Below are positions 43,645 through 52,747 of a stretch of DNA of 64,000 nt, piece by piece. The first letter of the stretch is position 1. Each line of letters opens with the position of its first letter. The stretch is from Pseudomonadota bacterium. Its GTDB lineage: Bacteria; Pseudomonadota; Alphaproteobacteria; Sphingomonadales; Sphingomonadaceae. The stretch lies in assembly GCA_021847605.1 (NCBI GenBank), contig JAJZQN010000008.1, positions 1 to 64,000 on the forward strand, given 5' to 3'. The notes below the pieces were generated by a model that was given only the letters and a program-made list of their open reading frames with translations, did not search any database and was not told the DNA's origin. Both the position numbers and the translations under genes were made by a program.

Positions 43645-46041
43645 TTAATGGCGCAACGCTGGATCACCCTCGCGACCGGCGGCTCCGGTCGGCTGGGCGG
43701 CGAGGTCATCCTCCTCCGTCCAGGTGATCGCTTCCGGCTTGGATACCAGAGCGCGGGCCAGCACCTCGTCCACATGGGACACCGGCACGATCTCCAGCCC
43801 TTCGCGGATATTCGACGGAATTTCCGCTAGGTCTTTCTCGTTTTCCTGCGGGATCAGCACCGTCTTGATCCCCCCGCGCAGAGCCGCCAGCAGCTTCTCT
43901 TTCAGGCCGCCGATCGGCAACACACGCCCCCGCAGCGTCACCTCACCCGTCATCGCCACGTCCTTATGGACGGGGATGCCGGTCAGGGTCGACACGATGG
44001 TCGTGACCATCCCGATGCCGGCGGACGGGCCATCCTTGGGCACCGCCCCTTCGGGAAGGTGGATATGGATGTCCTTGCGATTGAACAGGCTCGGCTTGAT
44101 GCCATAGCCCGGCGAGCGCGCCCTTACGTAAGAGAAGGCGGCCTGCACCGATTCGTTCATCACCTCGCCCAGCTTGCCGGTCGTCTTGATCATGCCCTTG
44201 CCGGGCACGGTCACGGCTTCGATGGTCAGCAATTCGCCGCCCACTTCGGTCCACGCCAGGCCGGTAACGGCGCCGATCTGATTTTCCTCCTCACCCACGC
44301 CATGGCGATATTTCCGCACCCCGGCAAAGTCGGCGAGATTGTCCGGCGTGATGACGACCTTGTCATAGGCACCCTCAAGGATGCGACGCAGCGCCTTGCG
44401 CGCCAGACGCGCCACTTCGCGCTCCAACGTACGGACGCCGGCTTCGCGGGTATAGTAACGGATCAGGTCGCGAACGGCCTCTTCCGTCACCTCGAACTCA
44501 CCGTCCTTCAGGCCATGGGCCTCAACCTGCTTGGCGATCAGGTGGCGCTGAGCGATCTCCACCTTCTCATCCTCGGTATAGCCCTCCAGCCGGATGATCT
44601 CCATGCGGTCGAGCAGAGGCTGCGGCAGGTTCAGCGAATTGGCGGTCGTCACAAACATCACGTCGGAAAGGTCGACGTCGATTTCCAGATAATGGTCCTG
44701 AAACTTGCTGTTCTGTTCGGGGTCCAGCACTTCGAGCAGCGCCGACGCCGGATCGCCGCGGAAATCCTGACCCAGCTTGTCGATCTCGTCCAGCAGGAAC
44801 AGCGGGTTCATCGTCCCCGCCTTTTTCAGGTTCGACACGACCTTGCCCGGCAGCGATCCGATATAGGTGCGGCGGTGGCCACGAATTTCGGCCTCGTCCC
44901 GTACGCCGCCCAGCGACTGGCGCACGAATTCGCGGCCCGTCGCCTTGGCGATCGAGCGGCCAAGCGAGGTCTTGCCCACGCCCGGCGGGCCGACGAGGCA
45001 CAGGATCGGCCCCTTCAGCTTGTTGGTGCGCGCCTGAACCGCCAGATATTCGATGATCCGGTCCTTGACCTTCTCCAGCGCGAAATGGTCCTGATCCAGA
45101 ATATCCTGCGCTTTTTTGAGGTCGGTCTTCACCTTCCCCTTCTTGCCCCAGGGCAGGCCCAGCAATACGTCGAGATAGTTGCGCACGACCGTCGCTTCCG
45201 CCGACATGGGCTGCATGGCCTTCAGCTTCTTCAGCTCGGCCGTCGCCTTCGCGCGCGCTTCCTTGCTCAGCTTGGTCTTGGCGATCTTGTCGGCCAGTTC
45301 GGCGAGTTCGTCGCCATCCTCGCCCTCGCCATTGCCCAGCTCGCGCTGGATCGCTTTCAGCTGCTCGTTCAGATAATATTCGCGCTGGGTCTTTTCCATC
45401 TGGCGCTTCACGCGCCCGCGGATCTTCTTTTCGACCTGAAGCACGCCAAGCTCGCCTTCCATGAAGGCGAAGACCATTTCCAGACGCTTGACCGGATCGG
45501 CCTCAACCAGCAGCGACTGCTTGTCGGCGACCTTCACATTGATGTTGGCGGCCACCGCATCGGCCAGACGCCCGGCATCCTCGATCTCGCGCAACTGTAC
45601 CGGCGTTTCGGCCGGCAGCTTCTTGTTGAGCTTGGCATAATTTTCGAACTGTTCCGCGACCGACCGCATCAGCGCGGCGGCTTCCGGCCCTTCGGCAACG
45701 ATGTCATCCACAGTGTCGATGTCGGCGATGAGATAATCGCCGCTCCCGTCCATGGACGCCAGCGTCGCGCGATGCTTGCCTTCCACCAGCACGCGAACGG
45801 TGCCGTCGGGCAGCTTCAGCAATTGCAGCACGATAGCGACCACGCCGGTGTCATAGAGCGAATCCCGGCCCGGATCGTCCTCGGCCGGGTCGAGCTGCGA
45901 TACGAGGAAGATTTCCTTATTGCCTTCCATCGCGGCTTCCAGCGCTGCGACACTCTTGTCACGACCGACGAAGAGCGGGACGATCATCTGCGGAAACACC
46001 ACGATGTCGCGCAGGGGCAGAAGAGGATATTGCACTGTCAT
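43645..46041 (-). CDS. lon: ATP-dependent Lon protease
   Basis: Lon degrades misfolded and regulatory proteins. The 798-residue LonA has an N-terminal substrate-binding domain (residues 1-300), AAA+ module with Walker [10 protein letters not shown] near residue 350 and Walker B LLDEIDKL near 415, and the C-terminal protease domain with the catalytic Ser in [10 protein letters not shown] and Lys about 40 residues later. Full length. A heat-shock-like promoter lies 48-76 bases upstream of its start. Confidence 0.97.
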   Translation of the reverse strand: MTVQYPLLPLRDIVVFPQMIVPLFVGRDKSVAALEAAMEGNKEIFLVSQLDPAEDDPGRDSLYDTGVVAIVLQLLKLPDGTVRVLVEGKHRATLASMDGSGDYLIADIDTVDDIVAEGPEAAALMRSVAEQFENYAKLNKKLPAETPVQLREIEDAGRLADAVAANINVKVADKQSLLVEADPVKRLEMVFAFMEGELGVLQVEKKIRGRVKRQMEKTQREYYLNEQLKAIQRELGNGEGEDGDELAELADKIAKTKLSKEARAKATAELKKLKAMQPMSAEATVVRNYLDVLLGLPWGKKGKVKTDLKKAQDILDQDHFALEKVKDRIIEYLAVQARTNKLKGPILCLVGPPGVGKTSLGRSIAKATGREFVRQSLGGVRDEAEIRGHRRTYIGSLPGKVVSNLKKAGTMNPLFLLDEIDKLGQDFRGDPASALLEVLDPEQNSKFQDHYLEIDVDLSDVMFVTTANSLNLPQPLLDRMEIIRLEGYTEDEKVEIAQRHLIAKQVEAHGLKDGEFEVTEEAVRDLIRYYTREAGVRTLEREVARLARKALRRILEGAYDKVVITPDNLADFAGVRKYRHGVGEEENQIGAVTGLAWTEVGGELLTIEAVTVPGKGMIKTTGKLGEVMNESVQAAFSYVRARSPGYGIKPSLFNRKDIHIHLPEGAVPKDGPSAGIGMVTTIVSTLTGIPVHKDVAMTGEVTLRGRVLPIGGLKEKLLAALRGGIKTVLIPQENEKDLAEIPSNIREGLEIVPVSHVDEVLARALVSKPEAITWTEEDDLAAQPTGAAGREGDPALRH

Positions 46042-46088
46042 TCACACTCCGGGGTCGCAAATGCCGACCCTACATACGGTTCACCGCC

Positions 46089-46117
46089 ATTATGGGGATG
46101 TCCGTCGCGCCAATCAA
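46089..46117 (-). promoter_or_regulatory. Sigma-32-like promoter for lon
   Basis: On the minus strand a TTGATTG at 46117-46111 is followed after 13 bases by CCCCATAAT at 46097-46089, resembling the heat-shock (RpoH) -35 CTTGAA and -10 CCCCAT elements. It is 48 bases upstream of the lon start, and lon is a usual RpoH target. Confidence 0.55.
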
Positions 46118-46172
46118 TCGGTAGCGGCATAATGCAGGAACGATGAACGTTCGCTGATCCGCCCCGTTCCAT

Positions 46173-46496
46173 TCAGAACGGCAGTTTAAAGCCCGGCGGC
46201 AGCGACAGGCCCGACGTCATCTTGCTCATCTCCGCGCCGCTGACCTCATCGGCCTTCTTGCGGGCATCGTTGAACGCGGCCGTGATCAGGTCTTCCAGAA
46301 TCGCCTTTTCGGTCGGCATCAGCAGGCTGTCGTCGATCGCCACGCCAATGATGCGCCCCTTGGCCGACGCCTTCACCTTGACCAGACCGCCACCGGCCAC
46401 GCCTTCGACTTCCAGCTTGTCCAGATTATCCTGGGCACGCTGCAATTCCTCCTGAACACGGGTCGCCATGCCCAGAATTTCGTTCAAATCCTTCAT
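46173..46496 (-). CDS. ybaB: YbaB/EbfC nucleoid-associated protein
   Basis: A 107-residue DNA-binding protein: MATRVQEELQRAQDNLDKLE at the N-terminus and AFNDARKKADE near residue 78 match the family. It forms a tweezers-shaped dimer on DNA. It starts 3 bases after the dnaX stop, the same dnaX-ybaB order as in E. coli. Confidence 0.93.
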   Translation of the reverse strand: MKDLNEILGMATRVQEELQRAQDNLDKLEVEGVAGGGLVKVKASAKGRIIGVAIDDSLLMPTEKAILEDLITAAFNDARKKADEVSGAEMSKMTSGLSLPPGFKLPF

Positions 46497-46499
46497 GCT

Positions 46500-48122
46500 T
46501 CATGCACTCCATTGTTCCAGCCGGTCGTCCAGCTCGGCATCGGGGAAGGCCGCCATCGCCGCCTTGACCACCGGGGTTTCCAAAATCTCTGCGCGAGCCG
46601 CCGCTTTCTGCGCATTTTCCTGCTGCTGCAAGGTGGCTTCGCCGCCGCTATCCTCCAGCCGCACCGTCCATTTCGTGCCGGGCGTCGCATCATTCAACGC
46701 CAGGTTCAGGTCACGTTTTATGTCGCCCTGCGCCCACCCATGGGTCAAGCGGATTACGATGTCAGGGGCATCGAGCAATATGAGCGCTGCGCAATCGTTC
46801 AGATGGTTCGCCAGCGCCGGCTTCTGCCGGTCGATCAGCGCAACGACCTCTTTCATCGTCGTCGGCAGTTGCACTGTGGGCGCTGCGGCTGGGGCAGCAG
46901 CGGCACCGGGCGCAACCGACGCGCCAGACGCCGGGACACCTTCACGCAGCAACCGCGCCAGTTCGCCCGGATCGGGCATGCTCGCCGCATGCATGACCCG
47001 CAACAACGCCATTTCACAGCTTTCGATGGGCAGAGCGGCATTCGCCACCTCCTCATGCCCCTTCAGCAACAACTGCCACAGGCGATGGAGCGGCGCGAAA
47101 CCCAGTTGCGACGCCCACTCGGCCAGCGCTTCGCGCTCCTCCGCCGACTGGCCGGGGCTGGCAATGTCGCGGCCGGCCTTTACCAGCGTCACGGCATGGA
47201 CCAGTTCCATCAGCCCGCGCATCAACGACAGCGGCTCTACGCCCAGCCCATGCTGATCGCGCACGGCGCCCAGCATCGCGCCGGTATCCCCTGTCAGCAA
47301 CAGCTCCAACAGACGCCGGGTCGCGCCGCGATCCGACAGGCCCAGCATGTCGCGCACCTGTGCGGCGGTGACGATCGGCGCTTCGCTTTCGCCATCCGGT
47401 CCCATTTCGGCATGGGCAATCGCCTGATCCAATATGGACAGCCCGTCACGCGCCGACCCTTCGGCCGCCTGCGCGATCAGCGCCAGCGCATCCGGCTCGG
47501 CCGCCACGCTCTCCGCCTCCACCACATGGGCGAAATGGCTGGCGAGCAGTTCGGCGGGAATGCGGCGCAGATCGAACCGCTGGCATCGGGACAGGACCGT
47601 CACCGGTACCTTGTTCACCTCGGTCGTGGCGAACAGGAATTTCACATGGGCCGGCGGCTCTTCCAGCGTCTTCAACAGCGCGTTGAAGGCGTTTTTGGAA
47701 AGCATGTGAACTTCGTCGATGATGTAGATTTTGTAGCGCGCCGACACGGCGGCGTAGCGCACCGCTTCGATGATCTCGCGCACATCGTCCACGCCGGTAT
47801 GGCTGGCGGCGTCCATCTCCACCACGTCGATATGGCGCCCTTCGGCGATCGCGACACAGGGTTCGCAGACACCGCAGGGATCAATCGTCGGGCCGCCCTG
47901 CCCATCCGGGCCGATGCAGTTCAGCGCCTTGGCGATCAGGCGCGCGGTCGACGTCTTGCCCACCCCACGCACGCCGGTCATCAGAAATGCATGGGCCAGA
48001 CGCCCGCGATTGATGGCATTGCCCAGCGTCTGGACCATCGCATCCTGACCGATCAGTTCGCGAAAGCTGCGCGGTCGATATTTGCGCGCAAGGACGCGAT
48101 AGGGCTGCGGGGAATCGGACAT
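46500..48122 (-). CDS. dnaX: DNA polymerase III gamma/tau subunit
   Basis: DnaX is the clamp-loader ATPase of the replicase. The 540-residue protein has Walker A GVRGVGKTSTARLIAKALNC near residue 47, the Cys zinc cluster (DPCGVCEPC near residue 80) and ATTEVNKVPVTVLSRCQRFD near residue 167, then a tau-like C-terminal region. It is flanked by the SRP RNA upstream and ybaB downstream, a typical order. No programmed-frameshift slippery run (A6/A7) was noticed in it, so gamma may not be produced that way. Confidence 0.96.
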   Translation of the reverse strand: MSDSPQPYRVLARKYRPRSFRELIGQDAMVQTLGNAINRGRLAHAFLMTGVRGVGKTSTARLIAKALNCIGPDGQGGPTIDPCGVCEPCVAIAEGRHIDVVEMDAASHTGVDDVREIIEAVRYAAVSARYKIYIIDEVHMLSKNAFNALLKTLEEPPAHVKFLFATTEVNKVPVTVLSRCQRFDLRRIPAELLASHFAHVVEAESVAAEPDALALIAQAAEGSARDGLSILDQAIAHAEMGPDGESEAPIVTAAQVRDMLGLSDRGATRRLLELLLTGDTGAMLGAVRDQHGLGVEPLSLMRGLMELVHAVTLVKAGRDIASPGQSAEEREALAEWASQLGFAPLHRLWQLLLKGHEEVANAALPIESCEMALLRVMHAASMPDPGELARLLREGVPASGASVAPGAAAAPAAAPTVQLPTTMKEVVALIDRQKPALANHLNDCAALILLDAPDIVIRLTHGWAQGDIKRDLNLALNDATPGTKWTVRLEDSGGEATLQQQENAQKAAARAEILETPVVKAAMAAFPDAELDDRLEQWSA

Positions 48123-48183
48123 GATCCTGTCCTAGCCGCTCACGCGGCCATTGTCGAAGATGGATGATGGTTGGAATGTAGGA

Positions 48184-48271
48184 GCCGGAACGACCCGTGA
48201 CGAAATCACTGTGGCTGCTTCCGTCAGGACCTGACCCGGTTCGCGACGATCACGTCCGCCCGACTCCCGGC
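48184..48271 (-). ncRNA. ffs: Signal recognition particle RNA (4.5S)
   Basis: The minus strand carries the conserved SRP domain IV core GGTCAGGTCCTGACGGAAGC, closed by long pairing arms that start GCCGGGA and end TTCCGGC. The 4.5S RNA binds Ffh for co-translational targeting. It sits directly upstream of dnaX. Ends are approximate. Confidence 0.92.
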
Positions 48272-48376
48272 GCGGCATATGGCGAAGTGCGGCACGGATG
48301 GCAAGGGGGATAGCATGGCTTGCACTTGCTCAGTCATTTATTGCCTGCCGCGCCTGCTGCTTCCATCCGCAGCGAT

Positions 48377-49357
48377 CTATTCGACGCCGCTTTTCTGCGC
48401 CTTGGCAATGAAGTCCAGCGCAGCACGGGCGGCGTCTGCGATGGCCGCCTCCGACGCCTTCTGATCGACGGTCGGCCGGTCGAGATAGATGGCCAATATA
48501 TATTCCTCGCCCGCCGGCGACTTGACCAGCGCCACGTCATTATAGGCGTTGCCGCAGGTGCCGGTCTTGCTGCCCGACGTCCATCCTTCGGGTAGCCCGG
48601 CCTTGATCCGATTGTCGCCCGTCTTGCTGGCATTGAGCCAGGCGCGCAACTGATCGGCGCTTTCCGCCTTCATATCCGTGAACAACAGCCGCGCCATCAA
48701 CGCGGCCATGGCGGCGGGCGTCGTCGTGTCGCGCTCGTCACCCTCGGCATTTTCGTTGAGCGTCGGCTCATTACGGTCCAGCCGGGTCACGCTGTCGCCA
48801 TGGGCGCGCATGAAAGCGGTCAGCCCCTCCGGCCCGCCCAGCATCGGCAACAACAGATTGGCGGCGCTGTTGTCGCTGACCTCGACTGCCGCCTGCGCCA
48901 GTTCACCCATCGACATGCGGCCGCGTTTCTTGTTCAGCTTCACGACCGGCGCATAATCGAGAATATCGTCCTTGCTGAACGGAATTTGCCCGTCGATGCC
49001 GAATTTGCCTGCATCCGCCCCCATCAGGACGGCGGCGGCCATCGGCGCCTTGAAGGTCGAACACATCGCAAATCGATCATCGCGATTGAAGCCCAGCAGC
49101 AACGCACCGCGACGGTCCACCAGCGCCACGCCCAGCCGGCCACCGCTCTCCGTCTCGATCTCCTTGGGATTGCGCGCCTGCGCCAGAGCCGATTGCGGCA
49201 CGATATAGCGCGGCACATTGTTCAGCAGCCCGTCCAGTTGCCCGGTCGGAACCGGCTCCTTCGCCGGAGCCTTCTTCTTCGGCGCAGCACCTGCGGGCAC
49301 TGCGATCATCAGCGCGATGGTCAGGGCAGCGACGGTTCTGGACAGACGGAATTTCAT
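48377..49357 (-). CDS. Class A beta-lactamase with Cys69-Cys238 pair
   Basis: Serine beta-lactamase, 326 residues from ATG 49357, exported by a signal peptide (residues about 1-25) followed by a Lys/Pro-rich linker. Catalytic motifs are intact: STFK (Ser100, Lys103), SDN (161-163), EPTLN with the general base Glu197, and KTG (264-266). Cysteines sit just before the Ser (Cys99) and just after KTGT (Cys268), corresponding to Ambler positions 69 and 238. That disulfide is a hallmark of class A carbapenemases such as KPC and SME, although it also occurs in less active relatives. The start overlaps the end of the ferredoxin gene upstream, so expression may be constitutive; no ampR-like regulator is adjacent. 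Confidence 0.9.
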   Translation of the reverse strand: MKFRLSRTVAALTIALMIAVPAGAAPKKKAPAKEPVPTGQLDGLLNNVPRYIVPQSALAQARNPKEIETESGGRLGVALVDRRGALLLGFNRDDRFAMCSTFKAPMAAAVLMGADAGKFGIDGQIPFSKDDILDYAPVVKLNKKRGRMSMGELAQAAVEVSDNSAANLLLPMLGGPEGLTAFMRAHGDSVTRLDRNEPTLNENAEGDERDTTTPAAMAALMARLLFTDMKAESADQLRAWLNASKTGDNRIKAGLPEGWTSGSKTGTCGNAYNDVALVKSPAGEEYILAIYLDRPTVDQKASEAAIADAARAALDFIAKAQKSGVE

Positions 49358-49359
49358 GA

Positions 49360-49695
49360 TCACATGCCCTGCATATTATAGAATTCGCCCGGAATACGGA
49401 CGGTCAGGCTGGCGAGTTTTTCGTCCAGCATGATCTGACACGCCAGACGACTGGTGCGGGTAGCCGCAGCGGCAAGGTCCAGCATATCCTCTTCATCCTC
49501 GCTGGCGCGGCGCAATTTCCCGAAATCGGCGGCGTCGATGATCACATGACAGGTGGAACAGGCCATCTGCCCCTCGCACGTCCCTTCCAGCGGTTGCCCC
49601 GCCGCCTGTGCGACGGACAACAGGCTGGAACCGGCCGGTGCGTCGACCTCCTGCCGCTGTTCGCCGTCAGCGCTGATGAAGGTGACTTTGGTCAT
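49360..49695 (-). CDS. 2Fe-2S ferredoxin, adrenodoxin type
   Basis: The 111-residue ISC-type ferredoxin shows the cluster ligands in CEGQMACSTCHV near residue 40 and the fourth Cys in SRLACQIML near residue 87. It supplies electrons for Fe-S assembly or P450-type reactions. The gene is 18 bases downstream of a cysteine desulfurase, suggesting a role in Fe-S biogenesis; the beta-lactamase gene overlaps its end. Confidence 0.92.
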   Translation of the reverse strand: MTKVTFISADGEQRQEVDAPAGSSLLSVAQAAGQPLEGTCEGQMACSTCHVIIDAADFGKLRRASEDEEDMLDLAAAATRTSRLACQIMLDEKLASLTVRIPGEFYNMQGM

Positions 49696-49713
49696 AGATG
49701 CGACGCTCCCTGG

Positions 49714-50802
49714 TCACGGCGCCGCTTGTGCGGCTGCCGCCTCGTTCAATGCTGCAATTCCTCTCTCCAGTTCATCCGGCGTCGTGTATCGGCCAAAACC
49801 GATCCGCACCGATCCACGCGCCTCAGCATCGGTCAGCCCCAGCGCGCGCAGCACATGGCTAGGCCGCCCGGACCCGCTCGCGCAAGCACTTCCCAACGAA
49901 AAAGCAACATTGCGGCAATCGGACACCAGTCGGGCGCCATCGATGCCGTCACGCCGAAGGTTGAGATTACCGGGATAACGGACACTCTCGCTGCCGTTGA
50001 GGGTCCAATCCGCGAAAAGGCTGCGCGCGATCCGGGCCAGCGCCTCCACATGAAGGCGATCCGCGTCGGCCCGCTCCCGCATCAACCGCGCAGCAACGCC
50101 GAATCCTGCACACAGCGCCGGGGACAATGTGCCGGACCGCACGCCGCCCTCCTGCCCGCCACCATGGATGAGGGGGACGGGCTTCACCCCGTCCTTCAGC
50201 CACAGGGCGCCGATCCCCTTTGGCCCATGAATTTTGTGCGCGCTCACCGCGATCATATCGCAATTGTTGGGAATGGGCACGCGGCCATAGCCCTGCACCG
50301 CATCGCACAGGAACAGCGCGCCTGCCCGATGGGCCAGATCGGCCAGCGCCTCGATCGGCTGGATGACGCCAATCTCGTTATTGACCAGCATTGCCACGAC
50401 CAGCGCCGTGCCGGGCGTGATAGCCTGTTCGGCGGCATCCAGATCGACGATGCCGTCACCCCCGACCGGCAGCACGGTGATGGCCCGTCCACCCGCTCCA
50501 AGCGCCTGAACCGTATCCAGCACCGCCGCATGTTCGGTGGAGATCGTCACGATGCCGCCAGCAGGCGCGCCCTGTATCGCGATATTCAGCGCCTCGGTCG
50601 CGCCAGACGTGAAAATCAGCTTCCCGCCCGGCGGCAGCAGCCTGCCCACCTCATCCCGCGCCATCTCCACCTGCGCGGCGACCATCCGCCCCGCGCGGTG
50701 CGCGCTATGCGGATTGGCGAACTGATCGCGCAGCAGCGGGACCATCGCGTCAAAGGCTTCGGGCGCCAGCGGCGTCGTCGCCTGATAATCGAGGTAGATC
50801 AT
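49714..50802 (-). CDS. Cysteine desulfurase (second of tandem pair)
   Basis: A PLP-dependent desulfurase of 362 residues. The N-terminal YLDYQATTPLAPEAFDAM, PLP Lys in SAHKIHGPKGIGAL near residue 195 and catalytic Cys in SLGSACASGSGRPSH near residue 318 are intact, the NifS/IscS group I pattern. ATG 50802 overlaps the stop of the first desulfurase gene (ATGA). Confidence 0.9.
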   Translation of the reverse strand: MIYLDYQATTPLAPEAFDAMVPLLRDQFANPHSAHRAGRMVAAQVEMARDEVGRLLPPGGKLIFTSGATEALNIAIQGAPAGGIVTISTEHAAVLDTVQALGAGGRAITVLPVGGDGIVDLDAAEQAITPGTALVVAMLVNNEIGVIQPIEALADLAHRAGALFLCDAVQGYGRVPIPNNCDMIAVSAHKIHGPKGIGALWLKDGVKPVPLIHGGGQEGGVRSGTLSPALCAGFGVAARLMRERADADRLHVEALARIARSLFADWTLNGSESVRYPGNLNLRRDGIDGARLVSDCRNVAFSLGSACASGSGRPSHVLRALGLTDAEARGSVRIGFGRYTTPDELERGIAALNEAAAAQAAP

Positions 50803-51860
50803 CGCCGCGCCTTGTCCGCCATCGCCGTCCATGCGGCAAGAAAACGGTCCACATCCGCCTCGCCCGTCTGCGGGCCAAAGCTGACGCGCACCACCTGCGC
50901 CGCCGCTTCATCATCCCATCCCATCGCGGTCAGCACATGGCTGGTCTTGAGCGACCCGGATGAGCAGGCGCTGCCCGCCGACACGGAAATGCCCGCCATG
51001 TCGAACTGGATAAGCTGCGCCCGCGCCGAAACGCCCGGCATACGATAGCTGGCGATGGTGGGCAGCCGCTCCGCATCCCGCGCCACAATCTCGCCCCCGG
51101 CTGCCTCCACCCCGGCATCCAGTCGAGTCCGCAATGCCGCCGCCTGCGGCAACCAGTCCTCGCGCGCCTCCAGCGCCGCCGCCATGGCCAGTACCGCAGG
51201 CAGATTTTCCGTCCCCGCGCGATAGCCCTGCTCCTGTCCGCCGCTCGGCTCGATCAGCGTCAGGTCGCGGATCAGCAGCGCGCCGATCCCCGGCGGCCCG
51301 CCGAATTTATGCGCGCTAATCGCGATCATATCCGCATCGGGCAGCGGCAATTTGCCCGCACTCTGCGCACAGTCAGCGAAGAGGATCGCTCCGTCGCGAT
51401 CGATCCGGTCGAGCGGCTGGATGACGCCCGTCTCATTATTCACATGCTGCACGGCGAACAGAGGCTTTGCCGACTGCTCGGCCACGACAGCGACAGGATC
51501 TATCCGCCCGTCCCCGTCCACGGCCAGCCGATCCGCTCCCTTCGTGACCCGCAGCACCGCATCATGCTCGACCGCCGATGTCAGGATCGCCCCGGCCTTC
51601 GCCCGTCCCAGCGCAATGGCGATCGCCTCGCTCGCGCCGGAGGTGAAGATGACATGCCCGCTCCACCCCAGCGCCGCCCCGATCCGCCGCCGCGCATCCT
51701 CCAGCATGGCCCGCGCGGCGCGCCCGTCGGCATGGGGGCTGGACGGGTTGGCCCAACTGCCCATGCCCGCCACCATGGCGGCTTGCGCGGCGGGCAACAT
51801 GGGGGTGGTTGCGGCATGATCGAGATAAAGACGGTCTGCGGCCAAGGGAAATATACTCAT
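50799..51860 (-). CDS. Cysteine desulfurase (first of tandem pair)
   Basis: A PLP-dependent desulfurase of 353 residues: YLDHAATTPMLPAAQAAM near residue 12, PLP Lys in SAHKFGGPPGIGALL near residue 190 and catalytic Cys in VSAGSACSSGSLKTSH near residue 310 are intact. It is paralogous but clearly divergent from the next gene. ATG 51860 is chosen because the nearby upstream ATG has no ribosome site. The pair feeds sulfur to Fe-S or thio-cofactor synthesis with the downstream ferredoxin. Confidence 0.9.
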   Translation of the reverse strand: MSIFPLAADRLYLDHAATTPMLPAAQAAMVAGMGSWANPSSPHADGRAARAMLEDARRRIGAALGWSGHVIFTSGASEAIAIALGRAKAGAILTSAVEHDAVLRVTKGADRLAVDGDGRIDPVAVVAEQSAKPLFAVQHVNNETGVIQPLDRIDRDGAILFADCAQSAGKLPLPDADMIAISAHKFGGPPGIGALLIRDLTLIEPSGGQEQGYRAGTENLPAVLAMAAALEAREDWLPQAAALRTRLDAGVEAAGGEIVARDAERLPTIASYRMPGVSARAQLIQFDMAGISVSAGSACSSGSLKTSHVLTAMGWDDEAAAQVVRVSFGPQTGEADVDRFLAAWTAMADKARR

Positions 51861-51984
51861 TGATTGCGGAAATGGCGGCGGCATCTATATAGGCGGATTG
51901 CCGCGCAGCGCCAGCGCAAGCCTTGGCGCGCGTTACACAGCCTTTCCCTCCCGCCTTTTCGGCGGCCCAGATATAACAGGTGCC

Positions 51985-52641
51985 ATGCCCGACGTAATTT
52001 TCCCCGGACCCGAAGGCCGCCTCGAAGGCCGCTTCAGCCCCCCGCCCCGCCCGCGCGCGCCGGTCGCCATGATCCTGCATCCGCACCCTCAGGGCGGCGG
52101 CACGATGAACGACCGCATCACGCAGGCACTGTACAAGACATTCGTGAAGCGCGGATTTGCCGTGCTGCGCTTCAACTTCCGGGGCGTCGGCCGCAGCCAG
52201 GGTACGTTCGACAATGGCATCGGCGAACTGTCGGATGCGGCAGCGGCGCTCGACTGGGTACAGAGCTTCCATCCCGAAGCGCAGACCACATGGATCGCGG
52301 GCTTCTCCTTCGGCGCGTGGATCGGCATGCAATTGCTGATGCGCCGCCCGGAAATCCGTGGCTTCATCTCGGTCGCGCCGCCGGCCAATATGTACGACTT
52401 CTCCTTCCTGGCGCCCTGCCCCTCGTCGGGCATCATCGTTCAGGGGACGTCGGACGAAGTCGTGACCGCCAGCGCGGTGCAAAAGCTGGTGGACAAGCTG
52501 CGCACGCAAAAGGGTATCACCATCCATCATGATGAAATCCGCGGCGCCAACCACTTCTTCGAACATGAACTCGATCAGCTCATGAAGTCGGTCGACAATT
52601 ATCTCGACATGCGCCTGTCGCCGGATTCGCCAATCCGCTGA
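51985..52641 (+). CDS. Alpha/beta hydrolase, COG2945 type
   Basis: The 218-residue hydrolase has the ILHPHPQGGGTMND oxyanion segment near residue 32, nucleophile elbow GFSFGAW near residue 107 and catalytic His in GANHFFEHEL near residue 188. Families of this type are small esterases with unknown substrate. It is divergent from the desulfurase genes and followed by a strong terminator. Confidence 0.83.
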   Translation: MPDVIFPGPEGRLEGRFSPPPRPRAPVAMILHPHPQGGGTMNDRITQALYKTFVKRGFAVLRFNFRGVGRSQGTFDNGIGELSDAAAALDWVQSFHPEAQTTWIAGFSFGAWIGMQLLMRRPEIRGFISVAPPANMYDFSFLAPCPSSGIIVQGTSDEVVTASAVQKLVDKLRTQKGITIHHDEIRGANHFFEHELDQLMKSVDNYLDMRLSPDSPIR

Positions 52642-52660
52642 TCGGATAAACCGCTTGTGA

Positions 52661-52687
52661 AAGGCCGCCTTCGGGCGGCCTTTTTTG
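52661..52687 (+). terminator. Rho-independent terminator
   Basis: Perfect 9-base arms (52661-52669 and 52674-52682) around a TTCG tetraloop, followed by a T-run to 52686. Ends the hydrolase transcript. Confidence 0.95.
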
Positions 52688-52747
52688 TGCGCGGGACAGA
52701 GCGGGAAGCCCTTGGCCTTTTGCCCCGGCCCGGCCTATGACCATCCG

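Noticed and set aside
43966-46146. Long open frame antisense to lon (about 726 codons)
   Set aside because: The minus-strand frame is a full-length Lon with all motifs; the opposite frame is a GC-bias shadow with a composition dominated by Arg, His, Leu and Gln.
46512-48167. Long open frame antisense to dnaX
   Set aside because: Shadow of the dnaX gene; no protein-family features and no ribosome site.
49546-51048. Long open frame antisense to the cysteine desulfurases
   Set aside because: The minus strand holds two intact PLP enzymes here; the opposite frame is not protein-like.
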